Of a stretch of 64,000 nt of DNA, positions 15,001 through 30,000 are shown piece by piece. A program made the translations under genes and the position numbers. The notes under the pieces were generated by a model. That model was not told the DNA's origin, did no database searches, and saw only the letters and a program-made list of their open reading frames with translations. Source of the stretch: Chrysomallon squamiferum (lineage: Eukaryota > Mollusca > Gastropoda > Neomphalida > Peltospiridae); NCBI GenBank assembly GCA_012295275.1, contig CM022679.1, positions 11,369,669-11,433,668 of the forward strand, in the 5' to 3' direction. Positions within the stretch are counted from its first letter, which is position 1, and every line of letters starts with the position of its first letter.

Positions 15001-18000
15001 TTAGAGTAATGTATATTCAAAGTTATTGCCAGTTCTTGCAGTTATGCTGAGTAGACCTACCTAATTATTTACATGATATTCTGTTCCTACCTTAAAGTCA
15101 CCTCCTTCAAGTGTATTATTTTCTAAGACTGCTTCTTTAATTATTTCCAAAGGTGCCAACCCATTAATAGTGGACCTGAAAAGTCAGAGAAGTAAACAGA
15201 ATAATCTTATTCATAATATGTCTGCCCTGCAGATTGCTCAGTTCTAAGTTAAAGTGCATCTGAAAATATGAAACAGATATAATTTTATATTGTTTGTTCT
15301 TTTATTTCTGTTTGTAAGAACATATTTACTAAGGGATAAACAAAAAATTAAATTAAATAAATAACTTCCACTAACTATATGTATATACAACAACACACTA
15401 AGTTTTAGAAATTTCTGTCATCAGAAAATTTTACACAAATATGTTTATGAAGATAAACAGCCACTGTAAATGGTCAAGGTCATAGACTTTAATTAAATGC
15501 AAATTTCTGTGTTTCAATTTAAATTTTTTAATATTATTATTATTTTGTTTTATTTCATTATTTTTTATTTACTTTCTTTAACAAGACATAATTAAATACA
15601 AAAATACTGAGCTTTTTAAATAATACAATATAACCATGATCTGTAAATATCATGTAAAGATAGTTTGTTCAAAACATTTCAGCTTTTTTCTTACATTTTT
15701 TAAGGTAAAAACACAAAAACCATATTTTTCATAGATATTCTTACGACAAATGGGAGAATTCTGCTTTAATGAAAACATCATTTGGTGAAAGATTTTTGCA
15801 GGATGCAGAAACTGATAAGAAAGTAGTAAGACCATTCCATGAGGAGCCAAGAGTTTTCAAGGCTGATGTAACTTTTTCTTTAAGAAGATTTGCCTTCTCT
15901 GCAGTACACTTAAGTTGCATATGATATTTTATCTTAATGGAAACAGTGAATTTCTGAATCTGTGTATCTGTAAAAAATATAATATAAAAATATGGCAATT
16001 TAAATTTAAAAAAAACATGATATATAGTTAACCAAAAGTATATTTGTGTGAGTGTGTATATATATATATTTATATAAACTCAAATTTAGTTCATACTGAA
16101 TACTGGTAATGTTATTTTTGAAAATTGCTTTTAAATAAATATAAGAAATAAAAAATGTTCTTTCTTTCTTTCGTTCTTTCTTTTAATGCTATCTGGTGGT
16201 ACAAACTGAAAGATATAATCTTACTGAATGAATTATGAAGAAAGAAAAATGTATAAACTGAATTATAGCTACCTATTAATTATAATATATAAAAAGGCTT
16301 GATGGTAAATAATAATTGTTAGTTTTGACTGAACTAAGTAACAAGACACAAATTACAAATGTCTGGCTAAATTTAATTCAAAATATCGCATTAGACAAAA
16401 GCATTATTAAAGAAAAACTTTTTCCTTTGAACTATTGGTTAATGGTAACAAAAACAATAGCACATTGTCACCATCAAATGATGCTTTTATTTTATTTATA
16501 GAGTTTCATTTAATTTATATTTTGGAATTTTGTAGTATTTTTATTACATTCTATATCTGCTTGAGATACATTTAATAAAGATTAGTTTATTCATAATTTA
16601 TCAAATATGTGGTGCAAATTCATAAAGAAGTCAAAATCCAAAATGAACAGAAACATTATCTCTTTGGTAAAAAAAAGTTAAAACATGAATTTATTACAAC
16701 AAGAGATAGATATGAGAGCTCCACATTAACTTTCATAAAATAATAAATATATTCACTAAGTAGTCTATAAAATGTGAAATTTTCTTTAAAGAAATTTTTT
16801 AGTTAATATTTTAAAATATACAACTCACCTCCACAAGGTGGTTCAACAGCCATCTCAAATGAATTTTTTCTGCTATATGTTCCAAGAACACCACAGTTAA
16901 TAATGTTTGGCCATGGTATTGCTGGCTTTTCTGATGATGGACACAAATGTTCAACTCCTTTAGTTGAATCACAAAACTCACTTGAAGAATAGACATCGGC
17001 AGCACTGCAGTTTTGTTCTTTATATATAAATAAAATTATAAGAAATTTAAAAATAAAAAATATTTTTACCCTTTACAAAAACATTCTACCCATCAAGAAC
17101 TCCATATTAAAAGAGCAAAATTAACATTAGACATAGTCATTTCCACTATATTTATAATACTAATAATTATTTTTTGTTGTTGTTCAACTTGCAGAATGCA
17201 TTTTATTATTCAGATATCTGTATCAAATAAATCTCACAAAACTTATTATTCCACAATAAAAGAGATGAATATTATAGTAATAAATACTGTTGTTAATGGT
17301 ATACATATTTTTGTATATATACTTTCTTAATCAGGGTAACTTACTTTTAACATAAACTTTGAAGCGACAATCTCCAATGTTCCCTTCTTGATCAAATGCA
17401 GCATGAACGACAGAATAAACACCCCAAGTAAACAGATCACCTTTTGAAAGAAAATAACAATAACTTATCTTTTAACAAAACCAAGAAAAACATAATTACA
17501 TCCAATTAAATTGTTTATAATTTATCTTTCTTTGTGCATTAGTAGATCATTTAATAAAGCCTCCTGGGATATCAATAAAACAAATTATTCTGTTAGTAAA
17601 TTTGTGTTTACTTTGATAATTAAACAACATATGCAATATGTCCAGTAACATGTAATTTAACAAATTCTGAATGTACAGTTAGATATAGAGTCAATAGTAT
17701 GTTCTTATGCAACTCATGTTTTTTCATTGTTTTTTCTCATATTTAACAGATAGAGGACAATATAACAATAGTTTGTATTTTTCTTACTTGAAAGAGATGT
17801 TAGTATTTCTCCTTTATCAAAGCTGATTTGTGGAACAACATTTTTAACTTCCACTGTTCTTTCACTAACAACTCTATTCACAGATGTTGTGGGGCAGCTG
17901 TCAGCAGATGGTTTAACCCTATCTGAATTTTAAAAAAGAGAATGAAATAAAACAAGTTTCTTTATGTTATAATAATCAAGAAATAAGTATATATTTTATG

Positions 18001-21000
18001 TTTCAATAATGTAAATTAATGGGCTTTACCAATAGAAGATATTTATATTATGTTATATGGAATGCAATCTGTTATAATTTGCTTTATTAGCTAGAAAAAA
18101 AAAATAGACTTATGTGTAATACATCATTAAAACACCTTTGATAGAACCAAACAGCTTAAAGTCAGATGTGAAATTATTAGATGCACACTGAAAATACCTT
18201 TCATTTGTAGCAAAACAATATATATATGTGGATGGTTTTAACTGAAGATATAGAATTGATGATCCATTAACATACCCATTTTATTTTCACATGTTTTGTC
18301 CATATAACGTGATACATTACAAAGTTTTTCTTCAGACTTTGCTAAGCTAGGTGTTAATCTCCAAGCAGATTTTGTTAAAATGAGGTTATGCCATCCAAAC
18401 GCCAGATCATACTCAGGAACAAACGTGGGGATTCTAATGACTTTAAATATTTCATCATCAGATAAAACATCTCGCCATACTGTCAGCTGTGATATGTATC
18501 CCATGAACTGGCTGTCAAACACAAGTCTCATAAGCCTAAAAACATTTTAATGTTAAAATTCACTATGATATTAATAATATATTTCTTAAGAAAAGAAAAG
18601 GTCTGAACATAAAAAGAATCCTTGAATTGTTTTTTCTGAAAATTTTCACAAAATATTACAATTTAAAAAAGTAAACAAACCAACTAATTACTGAATTTCA
18701 TTCACAATAACATAAAACCTACAGATTAAACAATCATTCATTGACATACTGATAGCATTAATTGTTTTTTTGTTTTTTGTTGTTGTTGTTTTGAGGTCAT
18801 TTATTTATTTATTTTATTTTTTATTATTATTATTTTATTTAAATTTTTTATTTATTTTTAGTCCAATATGACTTTTACTTAATAAAAAGCAAACTGTTTA
18901 ATATAAAATTAAATTATCATATTAAAATGGAAATCATTATTATGTACTTACTGATTATTTAATGAAAGAGGTTTTGTATCAGATTCAGTTATAACGCCAT
19001 TAACAATAAGTTTATATTTTCCATCTGACTGCCAGGTTACTGCAATGTGATTCCATTTTCCTGATTGTACTTGTGACATTGAAACATTCTCATCCAAAAA
19101 GATTACTTTGTCAGTCATAACTTCAAAAAGTTTGGCTTCCTTGATGCTGGAAATAAATCACAATATCAACACAATGGTTAATGGTTTGGGGAAAGAAAAA
19201 ACAAGAAAAAAAAAAAGGGCTTTCAGACATTATGCTATAGAATAAATGTTTCCACAATCATGTATGGAACACATTCTTAATATCTCTCTTTCTCTATGTA
19301 TGTGTGTGTGTGTGATCTCTGTGTATGTATGCATGTTAAGGTCTACACAGATAATTAGACAGAAAACCAGCTGTCATCTTGCAAGGGTCAGTTAATAATT
19401 AAATATTGTCTTAAGAGAGAATTACCAGAGTGCTAAGGAGTGTTTTTCCTGCAACCAATATCATTTCAGGCTAGTGCTCTATCAATGAGCTTACATATAA
19501 AATGAAACCAAATAGGAACAAAACAAATTATTATATTTTATAATTAAAATAATTTAGTAATTAACTAATATTTGCCATGAGTATATAATACCTTTTCTTC
19601 AACTTTTTCTTTTTTTCTATCATGAAGAAATCCTGATTAATAAATGTTATTTTGTTTTGTCCTAATCAAATTAGTCTAAGACATAATCTTTCCACTGAAA
19701 AATAAATCCAGTTTCTAATTGTTAATTTTCTCAAAAGAGATAACACTATGAACATTCTGGCTGGATTGCTGGGAAATGTTTGAGACTTATTGAAAAATAC
19801 TGTATTGGCAAAATACTGCTAATGGAATGTGTCAAGCATTATATGACAAATTGCACTTGATAGCATAATCTGATATCTCAGAAGTAAAATTAGGCTGTCA
19901 AAAACAAGTAAAGTAAAGCAAAACAATTTGTGACTGATATATTTAACTGCATTTAATTCACAGAAAGCTTATGATTTGTCATGAGAAATAGGACATAATC
20001 TAATCAATGCAAATCAGACATGACTTCTTGTATATGACAAAAATCATTACAGTAGGTGATCTCATGGTACAAGTCAATGACCTGTACAGAAGTCAGTGCA
20101 ATCTGTTACACTGAGAAAACATTCTTTTGATGTGATTGTCAAAATGAACTGTAAAATCAACAAGAAAATGAAACAGTTCATTTACCAGTAATTAAATTTT
20201 AATGTTTTAGACATAAAAAATTGCACCAATTACAATGTGTGAATCAAAAAATTTCTTCTTAGGCTTTTGTTTGTCAAAACTGTGCATCTTTTATGATTTT
20301 GTCATTATTTGCATTGTAAGTTATTAATCTTAATACAACTGATATATTAAACATTAGTTGGGTTGAACAAATTCACAAAGAGTGAATAAGGAAAATAAAG
20401 GTAAAAGTCTGTTGACTTAATTAATTGACATTTAAACCTAACTCAGCTAGTAGTTATGCTGTATCAGTATTAAGATATATGTAAATCAGTAAAAATGATT
20501 GCCTACAAATAACTTTAAAACCTGCATGTCAGGAAATTATATTTGAGTTTCCACATTATTGTGTATGTTCAATGTAATTAAATATAGATATATACTTGTT
20601 TTGGATCCTAAAAACTGATCCACTGGACATGTTAGTCAAAAGACCAATCCAAAACATCACTGTCAAGTTCCCAAGACTATTAAATTTAAAAGGCTGACTT
20701 GATAGAACTTCATCAGAAATCAAGTGTTTGTCAAACCATAAGTCAAAATCATTTGATCCATCTGTAAAATAAAAATATGTTTAAAATATCAAAGAATGTA
20801 TTCTACATGATAACAGTTAATCTTCTTTCTTTTCCTTTTTAATTCAGAATTATTTTTAAATAAAGCTAATGCCATTTTTAAATCTGATGTAAAAATACAG
20901 ATCATTTTCAATTTTTGCCAAAATAATAAAAAATAATTAATACATATCAACTATTTTTAAAATATACTTAAATTTTATTTTTTATTTTAAAATAAAATTA

Positions 21001-24000
21001 AAATTAAAAATTTGCAGATAATTCGGCAAGAGGTATTTATATGAGACCTAATTAGACCAATTTTATGAAAGGATATTGTTATCCAAATAGCATATATACT
21101 GTAGCAACAGAGGAACTTTGTTTGTTGTTGTTTGTTACTCAACAATGTGTTCAAAACATTTTTAATCTAATTTACAGAATTTTAAAAACTATTTGTGCTA
21201 ACATACAGTAGCTCTGTGACAAGTTTTTAATAAATAATCCACCGAATGTATTATTCTCAGTATCAATGACATGAATTATTAAAGAACATAGATGTAAATT
21301 TAAAATGTCCTGCCATAAACAAACACAATTCTTTGTTAGATCGCATAAAAAATTCACTACATCTATATAATAGTTTATGAAATCACTGTCTACTGACAAA
21401 TTCAATCTTTCAAATGCAAAACAATATAATGAGAACATGATTCATAAAATGTTAAAATTGATGTTTACCTTTACACTGGTCCCCTACACGGACTTGTCTA
21501 GCTGGACACAGACAGTACTTGTTTCTTTCATCAAACTCACAGCTTTGTGAAGCTGGACAGGTTTTGTTATCACACAGTGGTACCATTTGATCACAGTTAA
21601 CTCCTTGGTAGCCTGAAATTATGTTGTAACATAACAGAAAGGAGATTTAAGTATAAGCAAATGAATCCACAAGGTTAATCCATATATCAGTTTCATCATT
21701 TGCAGAGGTTTTATGCATAAGTCTGTGCTGAATCTGATTCAATTCAAAGTAAATGTTATCTTAATTAATTATTGGGGTTTTTTCCGATTCAGAATATGCA
21801 TTTAGCATTTTTTATATAGTTTGGCTACCCTAAAAATTCCTCATGGCACTTACCCTCAGAACATACACATTTATAACCAATATTTTCTGTAACACAATCT
21901 CCTACTGGACTGCAAGGATTTGAAGAACATGAATCTTTAATCAACTGACAGGATACACCAGTATAATCTACAAAATTATTGAGAGAAATATTATGTAATG
22001 TTTTATTATTACATTTTATATTTTATTAATTTGTTTAACATTAGTATATTTATCATAGTGTTGGTCATATTTAACAAACCAGAAACTAGTGTATCAATGA
22101 ATGATATTAAAATGATGTGTCTGATGTTAGAAAAAATATAAAATAATAAATATATAAATAAATAAATAAACCATTGATCTTTGTGACTGGTCTATGTCCT
22201 AGCTTACTCCTTTTTTTCTTGTATTATTATGAATCAAAAAGTATGATCATCTGAAAATAAACTTGTCAATACTAAGCTTGCTCGAAGATTGATTTGCTCA
22301 TTAAGCAAAACAGCTGCTGTCTTCTCTACTCACTTTTCTGACATGTGCAATAGGCAGTTCCACTAGCATCATTGCAGCTTCCATTATTTGTGCATAGATC
22401 AACACGTGAACAAACTGAAGGGGATGTTTCACAATGTTTTCCCTGAGTTCCAGGTGAACAACTGGAAAACAATTATAACTTCATTTTAACAATTTAACTA
22501 AAGTAATTTATATCAGTTTCATCTCTTTAAATTTTTAGAAAACTACATTTGAACAATTACACCTTACATGCTTAAGACTGTAAATGTCAAATATAATTCA
22601 GGGATAAAATAGCACAAGTAATTAATATTGACATTTTATGATACATTATGCTTTATCAAGAATAAAGTATTTTAATGTCAGCATTTTCAGTAAAAGTGTC
22701 TTCATATCCTGAGTATAATTATTAGTTGATTAATAATACCTGCAGTAAAAAGTATCCTGGAGATTGTAACATTGGCCGTTATAGGAGCAGGTTGTATCAT
22801 TACAAAAGCTGTATGGATCTTCACAAGTTTTTCCAGTCCAACCCATTGGACAGTCACATGCAAAATCATTATCAAGATCAGTGCAGTTACCTCCATGTCG
22901 ACATGGTTGAGACAGACATTCATCAATGGCATCCTTTAAAAAAACAAATATTTAAAAAAATATATTTACTGTTTCCTCAAAAGAAATATTTGAAATTAAG
23001 ATACCAAAATTCTCAACTGAAATCATCTCCAGAGATACTTAAAGGATAGAAAATATAAATAAAATCCAAAGAGGTAAAGGGCTGATTTTACTAAGTGAAT
23101 ATAATGTAATTTGTATTTTCAGTCTTGGTTAAGAGTATTATTAAAAGCATATAGTAGTGATAATATTCTTCAAACAATTATTGCAGAACTGTAAATATAC
23201 ATTTTACAAAACACTTAAATCTGCACTATAAATTAAATATAAGTACTTTAACATATTAGCAAAATACATACACTACAGTTTTTCCCTGTGTATCCAGGCT
23301 TGCATAAACAGATATAGTCATTTAAAAGATCTGTACAGTTTTCTGTGTTGCTGCTTTGACACAGGCAATCATCCATGTTTCTATCACAGTTAGGACCTGC
23401 ATAAAATATTAAATCAGATTAACAGTTCACTTTGAATTCACCAATACAGCAGCTTAAGAATTGCTGTTCATATCCCAAGTTAACAGAAATTATTACTGCA
23501 TTTCATAATTCAAACAAAAGTATTTGACATAATAATAATAATAATAATAATAATATTTATGATCACAAATACAAACTTAATTCATTGTGAATAATAATTC
23601 TGATAAAGGTACACTATTGATTTTCTGGAACCTTTGGTTCATAAATCTTTTGGAATTAGCAGTTTTTGCTATCAAGGTGCATTTGCATCATGTTATTTTA
23701 GATGATGTATTGCCAGTGATGGGAAGTTACATAAGACTGGGACATTCAGGTTTACTATTTAAAATTCTGACCAAAACAGCAGCCAGCTTTGATCATTTTA
23801 AAAACCATTATCCCTTATACAGCTAACATTTGTATTATTAGGACTTAAATGTAACTTATATAAAAGAGTAGTTAACATAAAATACTTCCATCAGCCTTTT
23901 TGTGTGTGTTTTTTTTTTTTTTTTTTTTTTTGAAGACCATGATATAAAGAAAAGGTGTACTAACTGAAAATGTGCTGCAACAGTAGGCTGTTCTCACTTT

Positions 24001-27000
24001 AATTTAAAAATTACAATTTATGCTATGTATTAGTCAGTCAAAATCATTTAATATTTCCAAATTTCAAACTAGTATGATCAAGTTTCCATTTTTATCTGAC
24101 ACCATGAGTCACTATTACTGGAAGTATCCACTATTTTTACCTGTTTGTCAGCTTTCAATTTGGGATGTCGATTTTTGTACTAATGAGACAGAAAACCTTT
24201 TTGTATGGATATTCTTTGTGATTCTGAGACTGATATCATTAAGTGTTTTCATATAAAAATTAATAATTATCCATTTGTCATAATATATATTTTAAAGCTC
24301 ATTACCATCAGATCTTATTTATTTCTTAATTCCCAAAATGTTTAGATAAATATACAGAAGAAAATGTGACTCACAAAGAGTGAAGGAATTCAATGTATCA
24401 ATTAAATAAATATATCTGAATTCACAAATATGTTAACATTCAATTAGTAGTATTAATAATTACCTTCCCAGCCTTCATCACAGTTACATGTATAATTTTC
24501 ATGGAGATCTTCACATTTCCCATGAGCACAAGGCTTAGCAGCACAGNNNNNNNNNNNNNNNNNNNNNNNNNNNNNNNNNNNNNNNNNNNNNNNNNNNNNN
24601 NNNNNNNNNNNNNNNNNNNNNNNNNNNNNNNNNNNNNNNNNNNNNNNNNNNNNNNNNNNNNNNNNNNNNNNNNNNNNNNNNNNNNNNNNNNNNNNNNNNN
24701 NNNNNNNNNNNNNNNNNNNNNNNNNNNNNNNNNNNNNNNNNNNNNNGGTGTTAATCTCCATGCAGATTTTGTTAAAATGAGGTCATACCATCCAAACACC
24801 AGATCATACTCAGGAACATATGTGGGTTTTGAAATGTGCTTAAGTATTTCTAAGTATGATAAGGCATCTCTCCATACTGTCAGATGTGATATGTATCCCA
24901 TGAACTTGCTGTCAAACACAAGTCTCATAAGCCTAAAAACATTTGAATGTTAAAATTCAATATGATATTAATGATGCATTTCTTAAGAAAGGAAAAGGTC
25001 TGTACATAAAAATATTACTGGGGGTTGTTTTTTGCTGATGTTTTTGACAAAATATTACAATTTAAGAAAAGAAAACAAACCAACAAACTGATTACTGAAT
25101 TCCATTCTGCATTGAATTTCAAAATAATTTTATGAACATCCTTAACATTCAAAATGTACACGCTACAGACCAAAACATTACAAACACAGAAAATATCAAC
25201 TGCTATTAAATTTAATTAATTAATTTTATTATTATAGCACAAAAACTACAGATGAAAAAGACATTCATTAATATACTGACAAGATAACAGTAATAATTTA
25301 CATACATACATACTTACATACATATATTTACAATTTTTAATTTTACTTTTCAAAAAATTTATATTTACTTTAATTTTTGTTGTTGGTTTTTGGAGTTTTA
25401 TTTATTTATTTATTTATTTTGAATTTATTATTATTATTATTTTTGTTTTTGTAACATCAATGTGACTTTACTTAATCAAAAGCAAACTATTTTATATAAA
25501 ACTAAAATTATTATAACATTAAAATGGAAATCATTATTATGTACTTACTGATTATTTAATGAAAGAGGTTTTGTACCAGATTCAGTTATGATGCCATTAA
25601 CAATAAGTTTATATTTTCCATCTGACTGCCAGGTTACTGCAATGTGATTCCATTTTCCTGATTGTATATGGAACATTGAAACATTCTCATTCAAAAAGAT
25701 TACTTTGTCAGTCATGACTTCAAAAAGTTTGGCCTCATTGATGCTGAAAAGAATTATTATAAAAATACAATATAATAGTCATTATGCTATAAAATAAATG
25801 TTTTGCAAATCATGTAAGCAATGCAATTTTAATTTGTTTAGCTCTCTGTCTGTGTGTGTGTGTGTGTGTATGTGTGTGTGTTAAGGTCTACACAGATAAT
25901 TAGATAGAAAACCAGCTGTCATCATGCAATCAGCTAGTATTTTTCAGTTAGCAGTAACAGTTCTTTTATATGCAACTTCTCATGGTCAAGACAGCATGCA
26001 TCATAGGCTTTGATACATTAGTAATTAAATACTGTTTTGATAGAGAAATACTGGAGTCCTAAGGAGAGTTTATCCTGCAACCAGTCTCATATCAGGTTAG
26101 TGTTCTATCAATCAACTTATAACAATATAATATGAAACCAAAAGGGAACAAAACAAATTATTAAATCTTATAATTAAAATAATTTAGTAATTATCTAATA
26201 TTTGCTTTGAGTATATAAATACCTTTTCTTCTACATATTTCATTTTTTTCTATCATAAAGAAATCCTGATTAGTCTAAGACATAATCTTTCCACTCAAAA
26301 CTAAATTCAGTTTCTAATTGTTAATTTTCTCAAAGGAGATAATGGTACGAGCCTTACGGCTGTGTTGCTGGGAAATGATTTGAGACTTCCTAAAAATCAC
26401 TGTTTTGGCAAACAGATACTGCTAATGGAATGTTGCAATTATGAGACAAATTGCACATGACTTGTAGCATAATCAGATATCTCAGAAGTAAAATTCGGCT
26501 GTCAAAAATTAATAAAAGCAAACCAAAAGAATTTAAGTCTGATATATTTAACTGCATTTAATCAGTAGAAAGCATATTATTTGTCATGAGAAATAGGAAA
26601 TAATCTAATCAATGCAAATATTGACAAAAATCATTACAGTTTAGGTGATTTCATGGTCTAATTTAGAGACTGGTACAAAAATCACTCTTTTGATGTGATT
26701 GTCAAAATGAGCTGTCTAATCAACAAGAAAATAAAACAGTTCATTTACCAGTAGTGTGCTTTTAATTTTTTAAATAAGAAAAATGGTACAAATTTCATGA
26801 ACCAAAAGATCTCTTTTTAAGCTTTTTTGTCAAAATAGTGCATCTTTTATGATATTTTCCTTTTAATCAAGTGTTAGTGTCCAGTGAGTGTCATAGAAAG
26901 TTAAACATATTTGCATTGTTGATTATTAATCTTGATAAATACAATATATCAGACATTAGTTAGGTTGAACATCTTCACAAACAGATACAAAGGCAAATAA

Positions 27001-30000
27001 AGGTACAAGTCTGTTGCCAAATTAATTAGCATTTAAACCTAACTCAGCTAGTAGTTATGCTACATCAGTGTAAAGATACATCTAAATTAGTAATAATTAT
27101 TGCCTAAAAATAATTTTAAAACCTGAATGTTAGTAAATTAGATTTTAGTTTCCAAATGTTAATATCTATTTAAAATCATCATTCAGATCCACCACTGTAT
27201 TAGTGTACTCATGATAATTAAATGTAGATATATACTTGTTTTGGATCCTAAAAATGGATCCACTTGATATGTTAGTCAAAAGACCAATCCAAAACATCAC
27301 TGTCAAGTTCCCAAGACTATTAAATTTAAAAGGCTGACTTGATAGAACTTCATCAGAAATCAAGCGTTTGTCAAACCATAAGTCAAAATCATTTGATCCA
27401 TCTGTAAAATAAACATTTGTTTAAAATGTCAAAGAATGTATTCTCCATAACAGTTAATCTTCTTTCTTTTCCTTTTTAAATTCTGAATTATGTTTAACAC
27501 AAGCTAACATCATTTTTAAATCCAATGATAAAATAAAGATTGTTTTCAATTTTTGCCAAAATAATGAAAAATAATTACAAAAGGTTTTATTTTTAAAAAA
27601 ATATAATAATTAAAAACTGCCAGGTCATTTGGCAAGAGGTATTTATATGAGACCTAAATAGACCAATTTTATGAAAAATATTGTTGTCCAAATACAATAG
27701 TAACAGAAGAATCTTGTTTGTTGTTGTTAATTACTCAAAAATGTGCTCAAAACATTTTTAATCTAATTTACAGAATTTTAGAAACTATTTGTGCTAACAT
27801 ATTGTAGCTTTGTGACAAGTTCTTAATTAAAAAATCCACTTGAATGCATTATTCTAAATGACATGAATTACCAAAGAATATAGATGTAAATTTAAAATTT
27901 CCACCAATAACAATCAAAATTCTATGTTACATAGCACAAAAAATCACAAATTTTAAAAGGTCAAAGTACACAAAATACAATCAACTCAGTATACCGCTGA
28001 CCAAATTATTACTATCACACAGGACAAATTCACTACATCTATATAATAATTTACAAAATCTGACTCTGCTGACAAATTAAATCTTTCAAATACAAAACAA
28101 TATAATGAGAACATGATTCATAAAATATTAAAATTGATGTTTACCTTTACACTGGTCCCCTACAGGAACTTGTCCAGCTGGACACAGACAGTACTTGTTT
28201 CTTTCATCGAACTCACAGCTTTGTGAAGCTGGACAGGTTTTGTTATCACACAGTGGTACTATCTGATCACAGTTAACTCCTTGGTAGCCTGAAATTATGT
28301 TGCAATATAACAGAAAGGAGATTTAAGTATAAGCAAATGAATCATCAAGATTAATCCATATATTTGCCAAGTTTTTATTGCATAAGTGTGTGCTGAATCT
28401 GATTCAATTCAAAGTAAGTGTTATTGTTTCTGTTTTTCTGATTTAAAATATTCGTTCAGTACTTTTTTATATAGTTAGGCTACCAAAAATACAATCAAAA
28501 ATTCTTCATGGCACTTACCTTCAGTGCATTTACATTTATAACCAATATTTTCTGTAACACAGTCTCCTCCTGGACTGCAAGGATTTGAAGAACATGAATC
28601 TTTAATCAACTGACAGGATACACCAGTATAATCTACAAAATTATTGAGAGAAATATTATGTAATGTATTACATTTTATATTTTATTAATTTGTTTAACAT
28701 TATTATATTTATCATAGTTGATCATTTTGATGTAATTTTTAACAAACAAGAATCTGGTGTATCAATTAATGATACTAGAATGAAGTAACTTATATTAAAA
28801 TAAAATAAAAAATTAACCATTGACCTTTGTGACTGGACTATGTCATAACTTAGTCGTTTTTTTGTTGTTTTTTAATTTGTTTTTCTTGTATTATTATGAA
28901 TCATAAATTATTACCATCTAAACATAAACTTATCAACATAATGCTTACTCAGAAATTGTTTTACTCATTAAGCAAAACAACTGATATCTTCTCTACTCAC
29001 TTTGCTGACATGTACAATAGGCAGTTCCACTAATTTCATTGCAGTACCCATTATTTATGCATGGATCAATATGTGAACAAACTGAATATGATGTTTCACA
29101 ATTTTCTCCCTGAGTTCCAGGTGAACAACTAGAAAACAATTACAACTTCATATATATAAAAATGACTAAACCCCACATTTAACAGCTTAATAAAAAAAAA
29201 TGATATCATGATCATCTCTTCAGTTTTTTCAGATCACCTCCTTTAAATAATTACACAGTATATTCATAACACTCTAAATGCCAATAATAATTTTTATTCA
29301 GGGATAACACATGACAAATAATTAATAGTCACATTTTATGATACATTATGTTTTATAAAAAATAAAGTATTTTAATTTTGTATTTTCAACAAAAATGTAT
29401 TCATATCCTGAGTATAATTATTAGTTGATTAATGATACCTGCAGTAAAAAGTATCCTGGAGATTGTAACATTGGCCGTTATTGGAGCAGGTTTTATCATT
29501 ACAAAAGCTGTATGGATCTTCACAAGTTTTTCCATCCCAACCCATCGGACAGTCACATGTAAAATCATTATCAAGATCAGTGCAGTTACCACCATGTTGA
29601 CATGGTAGAGACAGACATTCATCAATGGTGTCCTTTAAAACATTTATAGTTTTCTCAAAAGAAATATTGGAAATTAAGATACCAAAATTCTCAACTGAAA
29701 TCATCTCCAGAGATGCTTAAAGAATAGAAAATATAAATAAAATCCAAAGAGGTAAAGGGCTGATTTGACTAAGTGAATGTAATGTAATTTGTATTTTCAG
29801 TCTTGGTTAAGAATATTATTAAGAGTATATAGTAGTGATAATATTCTTCAAAAAATTCTTCTAGAACCGCAAAAATAACTGAAACAAATATAAAGCATTA
29901 TATATTTTAGAAAACACTTAAATCTGCATTACAAATTAAATATAAGTACTTTAACATATTAGCAAAATACGTACACTACAGTTTTTCCCTGTGTATCCAG

